A model generated the notes under the pieces. That model saw nothing but the letters and a program-made list of their open reading frames with translations. It made no database searches and was not told the DNA's origin. The translations under genes and the position numbers were made by a program. A stretch of DNA of 21,772 bases from Candidatus Bathyarchaeota archaeon (GTDB lineage: Archaea > Thermoproteota > Bathyarchaeia > RBG-16-48-13 > GCA-020355125). Numbering within the stretch: the first letter of the stretch is position 1; every line of letters begins with the position of its first letter. Shown piece after piece: positions 13,570 through 21,157 of the stretch. Where the stretch lies: contig DAOVAG010000002.1 in NCBI GenBank assembly GCA_030671165.1, forward strand, positions 1-21,772, written 5' to 3'.

Positions 13570-13747
13570 ATTAAAATTATGAAGTTTATACACGCTTGTG
13601 CGTATGTAATAACAAAAATCTATACCCGAAACTCAAATACCATAATTTACCTAACTTATATAGCATACTATATCGAAAAGATTTATAGAGTTATACGGGG
13701 TTGGAAAAAGGTTTAATTTATATAATCTAAAACTAATTAATATTTAC

Positions 13748-13757
13748 CTATAAACTT
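13748..13757 (+). promoter_or_regulatory. TATA box for the primase-helicase
   Basis: CCTATAAACT is centred about 23 bases before ATG 13775; another box (TTTATATAATC) lies further upstream near 13715-13727. Confidence 0.45.
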
Positions 13758-13774
13758 TTTTTAAGGCTTTTTGT

Positions 13775-16700
13775 ATGGATTGGAAATCTTTCAAATCGTT
13801 CTTTGTTGGTAATGTCTCTGCGTATGCTACTCAGAATCATAATGGAAGTTGGGTAGTTCATAAAGAGAGAATTACTAAGACTATAATTGACGCACATTTA
13901 AATCAGAAAATAACCATTGGTAGCTATAATGCGTATTATAAAGACCATAACGATAGGTGTAAATGGATTTGTATAGATTTAGATTTACATCCTTTTACAT
14001 TAGAAACTGGCTTATTATTAGATAATTCCGACAAATTATCAAAAGTCAAGTATCCTATTAGAGTATTAGACGACAATACAAAAAAGCCTAAGAAAACACT
14101 ATTTATGAATCAAGAATCTCTTGAAGAATATTATTGGAGTAAAGCAGGACTTATTGTATATGAAGTAATAGATTATGAAAATAAGAAAGTTCATAAAGAG
14201 AAATTCCGAATTGAAGCAAATGAATTAAGTAAATTAGAAACTCTAAGTGAACTTATATATGATTTTCTCATTAGCTATTATAATATCAGAGAAACTGATA
14301 TATGTCGTGAAAAATCTGGTCGTGGTTATCATATATGGATTAAATTAAAAGACTTGTCTACTCTCAAACGAGCTTGGGATTTCAGAGAAAGTATAAGAGA
14401 GAAAGTAAAACAATTCTTTCATATTGAAGTTGAGTTATTCCCTAAACAAGCAAGTTTAAAAGGATTAACAAAAGGATTGGGAAATTTTGTTAAGCTTCCT
14501 TTCTCAATTAATAGAAAGAATAATGTAGAATGTGTTGTATTAGATAATTTCGATGTTGACAAACAAACTGAAGGTTTTGAGATAAGCAAAATAATAAAAG
14601 AAATAAGAACTGAGAAGAGAAAAGAGAAACATTATGATAGCAATGAAACGGAGTTAGATTTATCAAAATGGAAGCCTTTAGAGAATATAGACACATATAA
14701 GTTCTATGAAAAGCTTAGACCTTGTATGAAAGCTCTTGTTCGTGGAAGACATGCGGGTGGGAAAATTGCTCATGCTGTCGGAACTCACGGGCACGATATA
14801 AGAAGAAACTTGGCTAATGAACTTTTTAAACTTAAAGCTCCCTTAGATGTTAGAATACAAGCTTTTGGTAATCAACCCGACTTCAAATATAGCACATCTC
14901 GTTATCAATGTATTGACTTAGAAATGAGAGCAAGAAATAACAATAGATTCTATGTTTCTTCTTGTAAAACAATTGCTTCTTGGGGTTACTGTTTACCTAG
15001 CTGTCCTCAATTACATAGAGCTAAAATTGATTTATCTGACGAAGAACTTGAACTACTTTTCGAAGAAACAACTAAGAAAGGTATAAAAGGTGGTTGGAGT
15101 GCGGTTAGAGAGCTAATCAAAACTAAAATCAATGATATTGACAAAACAAAAGAATATGTAATCAAGACTACTCGGAGTGGAACTACGACAAATATAATTG
15201 TAGAAAGCATAGAAAATGATAAAAAGATTCTCGTTATTGCTCCTACTATAAAAATCTGTGAAATAACAGTAAAAGATGCTATGGCTTTAATGACTAAAGA
15301 ACCTACTTTATTTAGGTTCGGAAGTAATACAGATTTATGTTTGAACTTATTTGATAAAACAGAAAGAATCCCAGATTTAAAACGATTTCCCTTTCTTCTT
15401 AAAGACAATTGTCAATTCTGTAATTTCTCGGAAATGATTGTTTGTAATAGACACCAAGAATATAAAGATGATTGCGATGATTGTAAAGAACTTAATAAAG
15501 CAAGAGAAAAATGTAATTGGAGAATTGCGCTAGAAGACATAGAAGATTTTGACATAATTTATGTAACAACCGCAAAAATTCATGCTTTAACCAAAACTTC
15601 TGATGGTGACGCTCAACAGATATTAAGAAATATCTATAAGCATGTAGATGTTATCTTTTTAGACGAAGTATCTGAAGTTTTAGATGTCGGTAATTCAGGA
15701 ATTACCTTTATTGCTATTCCCGATTCAATGTATAAGAAAATATCACCAAAACACGATTTTCCTACTCGATTTCGGTATGAATATGAAAGAATTACTGAAT
15801 TTATGGAAAGTAGTCTTAATCGTAATCAAAAAAAGATTTGGCATGGATTATATGACTATGTAAGGGAAATTTACAGAGTTCATAAACGATGGAAAACATT
15901 ATCAAGAAACAATCTCTTTCTCTGTTTAGACTCTCCATTATACCGAATCCTTAGAGATATAGATGCGTGGTATATAGAACATGAAAGGCGTGGGAGTGGT
16001 GATAAAGATTGGCTAAAGACTTATCGAATGCTTATTGAATATACTGAGCAAACTGATTATTATCCAAATACTATTGTAGACACACTAATTCTTGCGAAAT
16101 TTCCACAATTTTATATCCAATATACTAATCCTATCAGATATGAATTAAAAATGGATATTTTACCCGCAAAACCAATAAAAGAATTTCTTGACTTTCTGAA
16201 TAATTTATCTGAGCAAAAACAGTTCTTTACAACTGACGCTACTGAACCTCCCATACCTATTAGGAAATTATTCCCTAATATTGTAGAATTGATTATAAAC
16301 GACCCTATGGATACAGCAATAAAGCAAACTGTATATCCAGATGAGTATTCAATCAATATTTCTCAACCTCGTTATTTGGAAAAAAATCTTGAAGACATTA
16401 TCAAATACATTCATAGATTTGGTAATTCGAATACTATGATAATCTGTCAGAATATCTATACAGCATTCAGATTGAGAAAAATCTTGAAACGGGGAAAAGA
16501 TTATAAAACCCTCACATATTTCAGGAGTTCGGCAACAATCGGAACTCCTTCAGATTGTAGGACTATTATATCAATTGGCACACCTTATCCACCTAAAGAC
16601 TCTTATCGTTGGTTAGCTGATTTATTTATGAAGCAAGGTCTTGTTGAAAAGGATGAATATGATATAGATGGTCTTACTAAACATTTGGAATATTATAATG

Positions 16701-16879
16701 CTAAATCTATGTTTTTTCAAGCTATATCACGGGGAAAAGACCCTCATGGTAAAGTATTAAGTAGTGTTTATTGTTATGGTCTAAATTATTATCAAGTAAA
16801 GCAATTGCTTAATTTTCCTATTGCGACACCTAAAATAAGTTTATCTAAACCTAAAAATATATCAGATTTAGCTATTTAA
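13775..16879 (+). CDS. Primase-helicase fusion (AEP + PriL-like Fe-S + SF2)
   Basis: 1034 residues. An archaeo-eukaryotic primase domain comes first: metal-binding D68xD70 (CIDLDLH), the SGRGYHIW motif (H186) and KLPFSINRKNN. A PriL-like Fe-S region follows, with C317 (RPCMKAL), C397, C406 and C410 (SSCKTIASWGYCLPSC). The C-terminal half is a superfamily 2 helicase resembling XPD/DinG: a Walker A-like segment at 465-472, a cysteine-rich insertion (about 545-585, many Cys), DEVS (D630, E631) and motif VI FFQAISRGKDP (Q982, R986). The Walker A lysine is replaced by Thr (T470, RSGTTT), so ATP use is doubtful or relies on another residue. It would prime and unwind the element's DNA. It has its own promoter and is followed by T8. 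Confidence 0.8.
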   Translation: MDWKSFKSFFVGNVSAYATQNHNGSWVVHKERITKTIIDAHLNQKITIGSYNAYYKDHNDRCKWICIDLDLHPFTLETGLLLDNSDKLSKVKYPIRVLDDNTKKPKKTLFMNQESLEEYYWSKAGLIVYEVIDYENKKVHKEKFRIEANELSKLETLSELIYDFLISYYNIRETDICREKSGRGYHIWIKLKDLSTLKRAWDFRESIREKVKQFFHIEVELFPKQASLKGLTKGLGNFVKLPFSINRKNNVECVVLDNFDVDKQTEGFEISKIIKEIRTEKRKEKHYDSNETELDLSKWKPLENIDTYKFYEKLRPCMKALVRGRHAGGKIAHAVGTHGHDIRRNLANELFKLKAPLDVRIQAFGNQPDFKYSTSRYQCIDLEMRARNNNRFYVSSCKTIASWGYCLPSCPQLHRAKIDLSDEELELLFEETTKKGIKGGWSAVRELIKTKINDIDKTKEYVIKTTRSGTTTNIIVESIENDKKILVIAPTIKICEITVKDAMALMTKEPTLFRFGSNTDLCLNLFDKTERIPDLKRFPFLLKDNCQFCNFSEMIVCNRHQEYKDDCDDCKELNKAREKCNWRIALEDIEDFDIIYVTTAKIHALTKTSDGDAQQILRNIYKHVDVIFLDEVSEVLDVGNSGITFIAIPDSMYKKISPKHDFPTRFRYEYERITEFMESSLNRNQKKIWHGLYDYVREIYRVHKRWKTLSRNNLFLCLDSPLYRILRDIDAWYIEHERRGSGDKDWLKTYRMLIEYTEQTDYYPNTIVDTLILAKFPQFYIQYTNPIRYELKMDILPAKPIKEFLDFLNNLSEQKQFFTTDATEPPIPIRKLFPNIVELIINDPMDTAIKQTVYPDEYSINISQPRYLEKNLEDIIKYIHRFGNSNTMIICQNIYTAFRLRKILKRGKDYKTLTYFRSSATIGTPSDCRTIISIGTPYPPKDSYRWLADLFMKQGLVEKDEYDIDGLTKHLEYYNAKSMFFQAISRGKDPHGKVLSSVYCYGLNYYQVKQLLNFPIATPKISLSKPKNISDLAI

Positions 16880-16883
16880 TCTC

Positions 16884-16891
16884 TTTTTTTT
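16884..16891 (+). terminator. T-run after the primase-helicase
   Basis: Eight T begin 5 bases after the stop and overlap the 3' end of the converging reverse-strand operon. Confidence 0.5.
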
Positions 16892-17252
16892 ACATCTTCA
16901 TTAATGCTTTCTTTAGAATATTAATGAATCTCTCAATCCAATTACGATATACTGGGTTTTTTAAAATAAGAGATAAATCTGGGCGATTCTGCTCCACTTT
17001 CGACATTAACCAGTCAAATCTTAACCACTTTTCAAGAAGACCAGCATTTTCGGCAAGAACTTTTCTCGCTCTCATTTTAATATTCTCAGGAACAGAATTA
17101 ATATATGGTCTTGGGTCTATTCCTAAGTTTCTTTCTGCATAATAAACAATGTCTTTAGCTTTAATAGGCTTAAAAATCCCTAAAATATAACTATAAATAA
17201 AATTTCTTAGAAGTTCGATTTCGTGGGGTGAATATACTTTAGATTTAGACAT
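16890..17252 (-). CDS. Hypothetical protein, 120 aa, end of reverse operon
   Basis: Not recognised. Basic and helical, with a possible winged-helix start (SPHEIELLRNFIYSYILGIF, KAKDIVYYAERNLGI) and a Trp-rich middle (LLEKWLRFDWLMSKVE). The C-terminus is very basic (RFINILKKALMKM). Its ATG follows directly on the stop of the methionine-rich protein with no gap, so it is translated from the same transcript. The possible DNA-binding role is inference. Confidence 0.6.
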   Translation of the reverse strand: MSKSKVYSPHEIELLRNFIYSYILGIFKPIKAKDIVYYAERNLGIDPRPYINSVPENIKMRARKVLAENAGLLEKWLRFDWLMSKVEQNRPDLSLILKNPVYRNWIERFINILKKALMKM

Positions 17253-18431
17253 TTAGTAATCCTCATCCTCAGAATCGGAAGAACGCACTTGAAATCTACC
17301 CCCTTTCGTTTGTGGTGGTTGCGTTTCTGGATTATAGTAATCTGGTGGAATCTTATCAATATCTAAGTCTAAATCATCCATGCTCATAGGAACTTGACCA
17401 TAATCTGGTTGTTTTGGGTGTCGGGGGTTCTCTATTCGGTTTTTTAACCCATCAGCCATAGGTTTAGCCAATACATCAGCAAAAGTGCCAATAGATTTTG
17501 AGATTAAATCACCTACTTGACTCATTCTACTCTCCTGCTCAACAGATTTTCTCATATCTTTTTGTTGTTCAAATTTGAGTTTCTGAAGCTCTAAATCATG
17601 ACTCATTGCTGCGGGAGTTTGCTCACCACCAAACAGCGTCTTAAAAGTTCCCATATAATCAATCATTCTCTTAGCTTCGTTCATAGGGTCTACATTAGCG
17701 GCACGGTATTCGATTTCTTTTAATTTATCCATTACTAATTGTCGTTCAGTCACATTTTGCTGAGAAATTAACTGAAATAATTGAGCTGTTAGTTTGTCTT
17801 TTTCATTAATTCCCGTATCTTGTTTAGGTTGATTGCGTTGATTTTGCTGTTGCATCATAAGCATCATAAGCATCATTTGCATATCATTATTACCATTTCC
17901 TTTAGGTTTATCCTCATCCGACATCTCTTTCATAGTCTTTAATGCAGTAACTAATTCTACAATAGAGTTAGGTTGTGATTGATTTTGACCCATTAACATC
18001 ATCATTAACAATGGATTCATACCACCACCCTTATTACCACCCATTAACATAGCAAGTTTCATTATTGAGTCTTCGGAAACATTCTCCAATTTTTCGGGGT
18101 TTGCCATAAGTAAATCGGCAACAGGATTAGTATCTTTCTCTTCCTTTTTAGCTGAAAGCGGTTTAGTTCTTGTTTTCTTACGCTCTTCTTGTTCATAAAG
18201 AAATTCGTCTAACTCATTAGAAACTGCTTTCTTCTTTTTTAATGCCACGATTTCGTCTAAGTCAGTTGCGATATATCTCCTTTTAGGAGCATCATCATCA
18301 TCTTTCTTCTTACCAGTCACTTCTTTTTCCCTTTCTTTTTTATATCGTTCTTCTATTTTTTTAATTTGACCCTTAGTAGCTCTGTCAATCTGGGGTCTAA
18401 GCTTATTCTGTAATTCCTTCAAGCTCGGCAT
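17253..18431 (-). CDS. Low-complexity protein with methionine-rich tracts
   Basis: 392 residues with no recognised domain. The N-terminal 100 residues are Lys/Glu/Asp-rich. Two methionine tracts follow, NPLLMMMLMGQNQ (about 140) and DMQMMLMMLMMQQQNQ (about 185), each next to Asn/Gln-rich and Gly-rich sequence. The 230-330 region is helical with heptads (ELQKLKFEQQKDMRKSVEQE). The C-terminus is acidic (SDSEDEDY). Low-complexity, mostly disordered and helical sequence with an acidic tail is seen in scaffold-type or nucleoprotein-assembly proteins. Its start overlaps the upstream gene by 29 bases. Function is unknown. Confidence 0.65.
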   Translation of the reverse strand: MPSLKELQNKLRPQIDRATKGQIKKIEERYKKEREKEVTGKKKDDDDAPKRRYIATDLDEIVALKKKKAVSNELDEFLYEQEERKKTRTKPLSAKKEEKDTNPVADLLMANPEKLENVSEDSIMKLAMLMGGNKGGGMNPLLMMMLMGQNQSQPNSIVELVTALKTMKEMSDEDKPKGNGNNDMQMMLMMLMMQQQNQRNQPKQDTGINEKDKLTAQLFQLISQQNVTERQLVMDKLKEIEYRAANVDPMNEAKRMIDYMGTFKTLFGGEQTPAAMSHDLELQKLKFEQQKDMRKSVEQESRMSQVGDLISKSIGTFADVLAKPMADGLKNRIENPRHPKQPDYGQVPMSMDDLDLDIDKIPPDYYNPETQPPQTKGGRFQVRSSDSEDEDY

Positions 18432-18744
18432 CTTCTTGAATTTTCTCCTCTCTTTCTGATTTAACTTCTTGTAGTAATTTTAATCTATGTTCGAATTTTG
18501 TCTTTAAACTATCGTGTTTCTCAATTAATTCCAACAAATCATCCGCATCATAAACAAAATCTGGAATTACCTCATCTGCGAACTCGAATAGAGTGCTTAA
18601 AGCACAATACTTCATTAAACCATATTTAGTGTCGCTGTCGATTAACTTATTTTTAAATAAATACTCCCTCAAATTATGCATAATGACACTTTCAGCATTA
18701 TTTAATCGAGTCACCCATTGTTGCGTGTATTGCTTCTTTGCCAT
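18403..18744 (-). CDS. Hypothetical helical protein, 113 aa, first in reverse operon
   Basis: Not recognised. Predicted all-helical; a possible helix pair (WVTRLNNAESVIMHNLREYL; KYGLMKYCALSTLFEFADEV) and a charged C-terminus (LQEVKSEREEKIQEDAE). ATG 18744-18742 lies about 25 bases from a reverse-strand TATA sequence, so it leads a three-gene operon with the methionine-rich protein and the 120-aa protein. The operon is divergent from the caspase-like gene. Confidence 0.6.
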   Translation of the reverse strand: MAKKQYTQQWVTRLNNAESVIMHNLREYLFKNKLIDSDTKYGLMKYCALSTLFEFADEVIPDFVYDADDLLELIEKHDSLKTKFEHRLKLLQEVKSEREEKIQEDAELEGITE

Positions 18745-18757
18745 AGTTAGGGAATGA

Positions 18758-18773
18758 AAATTTTAATATCTTT
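18758..18773 (-). promoter_or_regulatory. TATA region for the reverse operon
   Basis: On the reverse strand TAAAAGATATTAAAAT is centred about 22 bases upstream of ATG 18744. Confidence 0.5.
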
Positions 18774-18871
18774 TACGATGTATTATAATTGATATACAGA
18801 GCTATATAATAAAAGCAATATCACATTTAAAAATGTTAGGGAATACTATGTTTTGCACTTTCGAAAAAAGG

Positions 18872-18920
18872 TGTAAATAGTATCTACACCATTAAATATT
18901 TATAGTAGGATGTGTCTACT
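18872..18920. promoter_or_regulatory. Weak operator-like sites before the caspase-like gene
   Basis: AGTATCTACA (18879-18888) matches TGTATCTACA in nine of ten positions, and TGTGTCTACT (18911-18920) in eight. Their centres are 32 bp apart, the same outer distance as in the two strong arrays (20+12), but no middle site is seen. GGTGTA/TACACC also flank 18871-18890. The TATA box lies between them. This may be a third, weaker target of the RHH protein. Confidence 0.35.
18891..18904 (+). promoter_or_regulatory. TATA box for the caspase-like gene
   Basis: ATTAAATATTTATA is centred about 31 bases before ATG 18929. Confidence 0.5.
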
Positions 18921-18928
18921 TATAAGTA

Positions 18929-19567
18929 ATGAAGATATTAATAATTGCTCCATTCCACGATTTAGCAACCAGTATATCTTCTACTGCTGTTGATTTCTTA
19001 ATTCTCTGGATACAAAATCGGAATATAGTATTAAATAAGCAAGGGAGAAAATTAATACAATACAAGAGTCTTCGGTTTATCGCTGCTAATAGATGGGCTA
19101 TACCATTAAATCAGGGATATGATGGAATCTTTTACTTCGGGCATGGATTAAAAGACCGCTTAGGAGATTTTGCGATAGGCTTCCTTCCGATTATTGATAC
19201 TAAGAACTGTAATTTATTAGCGGGGTCAGTTGTCTACACTATGGCTTGTTATTCAGGAGAAACTTTAGCTCCAACTTGTATTAATAGGGGAGTAAAAGCA
19301 TATTTCGGTCAAACTACTCAATTCTATGGGTTCATGCCAACTATAAAGCAAGAATATTTAGCAGATTGGTATAGGTTAGTGAATGTAATACCTATTTCAT
19401 TAATGTTAGGTAATAGTTGCAGTAGGGCACTTGAAGAATATGAAGGCTATGCTAATGAATTACGAGTTAAATATTTGGTTAAGCCACCTTCGGTTAATTC
19501 CAAGCTGTTATTTAGTAATGCGTTAAATATGAACTTATATGGAGATAAGACAGCAAAACTATATTAA
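18929..19567 (+). CDS. Caspase-fold cysteine peptidase
   Basis: 212 residues. The order of elements matches the caspase-gingipain-separase fold (clan CD): an N-terminal strand (MKILIIAPFHD), then GYDGIFYFGHG carrying the catalytic His (H72), then GSVVYTMACYSGE with the catalytic Cys (C107) followed by Ser-Gly. Both residues of the dyad are present, so it is probably active. No signal peptide or extra domain is seen, so it is a minimal stand-alone enzyme. It heads a block of small membrane and cysteine-rich genes, which suggests particle maturation, but a host-directed or anti-defence role is possible. Substrate unknown. Confidence 0.7.
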   Translation: MKILIIAPFHDLATSISSTAVDFLILWIQNRNIVLNKQGRKLIQYKSLRFIAANRWAIPLNQGYDGIFYFGHGLKDRLGDFAIGFLPIIDTKNCNLLAGSVVYTMACYSGETLAPTCINRGVKAYFGQTTQFYGFMPTIKQEYLADWYRLVNVIPISLMLGNSCSRALEEYEGYANELRVKYLVKPPSVNSKLLFSNALNMNLYGDKTAKLY

Positions 19568-19579
19568 AATTTAAATACC
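19566..19579 (+). promoter_or_regulatory. TATA box for the gene at 19600
   Basis: AAAATTTAAATACC is centred about 27 bases upstream of ATG 19600, right after the peptidase stop. Confidence 0.5.
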
Positions 19580-19599
19580 ACTAAACCTATTTATAAAGT

Positions 19600-19836
19600 A
19601 TGCCTACCGTTCAAATTAAAGAAGCAAGTATAAGGACATGGGGTTACAATCTTAAAAATTATTATTATAAGCTTAAGACCTTTGTTAGAGAAAACACCAC
19701 AACCTTAGCTTTTGGGAGCATTATCGTTATTCTTGCGGTTGGTGGGGGGTATTATATTGGAAGAAAAGTCGGGGAAGCGGGAACACCTAACATTCTATAC
19801 AATGAAGAGTGGAGAAAATTTTTCCGAAAGGATTGA
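19600..19836 (+). CDS. Single-pass membrane protein, paralogue A
   Basis: 78 residues: a basic amphipathic N-terminal part (SIRTWGYNLKNYYYKLKTFV) and one transmembrane segment near 34-53 ending in a glycine-rich GGGYYIGRKVG, then a short charged tail. It aligns over about 45 residues with the next gene product (GY-N/D-L/I-KN, then the membrane segment and GGYYxG). No signal peptide. The pair could be virion membrane or coat proteins. It has its own leaderless-type promoter. Confidence 0.7.
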   Translation: MPTVQIKEASIRTWGYNLKNYYYKLKTFVRENTTTLAFGSIIVILAVGGGYYIGRKVGEAGTPNILYNEEWRKFFRKD

Positions 19837-19845
19837 AACTAAACA

Positions 19846-19855
19846 TTTTTATATT
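19846..19855 (+). promoter_or_regulatory. TATA box for the gene at 19876
   Basis: TTTTTATATT is centred about 26 bases before ATG 19876, a close match to the other promoters. Confidence 0.6.
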
Positions 19856-19875
19856 CTAAAGTCTAATTTTAATGT

Positions 19876-20187
19876 ATGTATGATGGAAATGTAATTCGAT
19901 ATGGAACTTTTAAAGATGTCGTGAGCGATTATCCCGATGCGACTGGTCAAAGAATTCGTGTGCCACCTAACATACAACATCTTGGATATGATATTAAGAA
20001 CAAATTCATAAGAGTTAGAGAATATGCTATGAAACATGGATTTGGAGCTGAAGTTGCAGTAGGTGTAATTGCTCTCATTCTCGGATTAGGTGTTGGCGGA
20101 GTAGGTGGATATTATCTCGGACAATATATGGGTAGCGGAAAAGCAATTTTCAAAGGTCTTAAAACGGTAGGAAAATTCATTCAATAG
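19876..20187 (+). CDS. Single-pass membrane protein, paralogue B
   Basis: 103 residues. A 35-residue N-terminal extension precedes a region related to the previous gene product: LGYDIKNKFIRVREYAMKH, a transmembrane segment near 58-82 (VAVGVIALILGLGVGGVGGY) and YYLGQYMGSG. Glycine spacing in the membrane segment permits tight helix packing, as in small virion membrane proteins. The C-terminal tail is basic (KAIFKGLKTVGKFIQ). Duplication of a membrane-protein gene next to a peptidase and structural-type genes suggests a particle component. Start chosen from the TATA box; a nearby ATG at 19872 is in another frame. Confidence 0.7.
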   Translation: MYDGNVIRYGTFKDVVSDYPDATGQRIRVPPNIQHLGYDIKNKFIRVREYAMKHGFGAEVAVGVIALILGLGVGGVGGYYLGQYMGSGKAIFKGLKTVGKFIQ

Positions 20188-20190
20188 GGC

Positions 20191-20197
20191 AGGGGAG
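20191..20197 (+). promoter_or_regulatory. Shine-Dalgarno for a TTG start at 20202
   Basis: AGGGGAG lies 4 bases before TTG 20202 and is the best start signal for a gene that has no in-frame ATG nearby. Confidence 0.6.
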
Positions 20198-20201
20198 TTA
20201 G

Positions 20202-20546
20202 TTGGACAAGTGGTCAGCAATCCTCGCACAAGTTCGTAATCTTGGAAAATGGCTTGTCAAAGATGATATTCACGATTTTGGATATTTCACTTATTATGAC
20301 CGAGACGGACATGAAGACCACCCTTTACCATTACACCATTGGCAATACGGGTTAGCTCTATGGATGGCTTCAGAATATCTTACACTTTTGAATATGTTTT
20401 ATCCACTTGATAAGCAAATTAAGAAAGCTCAATTAAAAAATAAAATAGAGATGATGAAAAGAGATGCCAAGCAACGAAATCCACAGCCTAATAGACAAAC
20501 TACTGTTCGGAAAGGATGGCAAGTCTATTCACAAATGGATGGATGA
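20202..20546 (+). CDS. Hypothetical His/Trp-rich protein, 114 aa (TTG start)
   Basis: Starts at TTG 20202 because of the AGGGGAG site just upstream; the next in-frame ATG falls within an apparently conserved segment. Notable is a charged and His-rich stretch (DRDGHEDHPLPLHHWQYG) that could bind a metal, then a hydrophobic helix (LALWMASEYLTLLNMFYPL) and a basic tail. No family is recognised. Its last 83 bases are shared in another frame with the next gene. Confidence 0.6.
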   Translation: MDKWSAILAQVRNLGKWLVKDDIHDFGYFTYYDRDGHEDHPLPLHHWQYGLALWMASEYLTLLNMFYPLDKQIKKAQLKNKIEMMKRDAKQRNPQPNRQTTVRKGWQVYSQMDG

Positions 20547-20757
20547 ACCCCATAAATGGATGGGTAAAAACCATCGTGAGCTTCGGCACGATATTTTTAC
20601 AGTAGCTTTTCTTGGTATGACTAAAGGAAATGAAGCTTCTCAACATGCTATTTCTCATATAGTGACAGATAAGGTGTTTACTAAATCTTATAACCTTATG
20701 ATGACCAGTCTCCGAAAAATCATAACTGATGCTTTTGGCGGGGCACTAAAATTTTAA
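20464..20757 (+). CDS. Hypothetical protein, 97 aa, long overlap
   Basis: The ATG 20464 start gives a coherent N-terminus (NEIHSLIDKLLFGKDG) leading into HKWMDEPHKWMGKNHRELRHD, a His-rich motif of a type I recall from viral and archaeal hypothetical proteins, though I cannot name the family. A later ATG at 20539 would reduce the overlap with the previous gene from 83 to 8 bases but would lose the N-terminal helix. A moderately hydrophobic segment follows (DIFTVAFLGMTKG). Function unknown. Confidence 0.6.
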   Translation: MPSNEIHSLIDKLLFGKDGKSIHKWMDEPHKWMGKNHRELRHDIFTVAFLGMTKGNEASQHAISHIVTDKVFTKSYNLMMTSLRKIITDAFGGALKF

Positions 20758-20782
20758 TAGTTTAATATGGTATTATTAAATT

Positions 20783-21157
20783 ATGGCTGATGTAGAAAAA
20801 CAAATTAAATCTGAAATGAAAGCCTTCAGAAAGAAAGCCAAATCAGAGATTTTCGGAAATCCTGACGAACCTATCAAGAAAAAAGTGCCACGATTAGGTC
20901 AATGGCAAGACTATCTTAAAGTTTGCCTTGCGAAAGTAGATGCCAATCAAGAAGGTTCTCCTTTTGCTATTGAACAACTAACTGGGAAAAAAATCAGTAA
21001 AGAAGGGGGGAGAGTTGTTGTGAATGATGTTATGAAGCAATGTGGGGAACTATGGCATGATAAATACAGAGACCGAACCAACCCACGACAAGCCTTTACT
21101 GAAGATTTAAGGAGAGAACAAAATATAGAATGTGAAGAAGGTGAATGTGTTGAGTAA
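20783..21157 (+). CDS. Hypothetical basic protein, 124 aa
   Basis: Basic and helical N-terminus (EKQIKSEMKAFRKKAKSEI), then a central block (GQWQDYLKVCLAKVDANQEG, MKQCGELWHDKYRDRTNP) and a Cys/Glu tail (NIECEEGECVE). Four cysteines are present (C48, C87, C117, C122). The composition suggests a small DNA- or particle-associated protein. The promoter contains TTTAATATG near 20760-20768, and the thioredoxin-like gene begins inside its 3' end. Confidence 0.6.
   Translation: MADVEKQIKSEMKAFRKKAKSEIFGNPDEPIKKKVPRLGQWQDYLKVCLAKVDANQEGSPFAIEQLTGKKISKEGGRVVVNDVMKQCGELWHDKYRDRTNPRQAFTEDLRREQNIECEEGECVE

Noticed and set aside
13590..13612. Hairpin-like ACACGC/GTGCGT sequence after the ATPase gene
   Set aside because: The arms do not pair perfectly and no T-run follows closely, so no terminator or site was called there.
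15007..15408. 133-aa reverse-strand frame inside the primase-helicase
   Set aside because: It lies fully opposite a well-supported domain and has a Ser/Leu-rich translation with a poly-Ser run, as expected for an antisense shadow.
18779..18798. TGTAT/ATACA inverted repeat as another operator
   Set aside because: The half-sites are 8 bases apart rather than fused as in the strong palindromes, and AT-rich DNA makes such pairs common.
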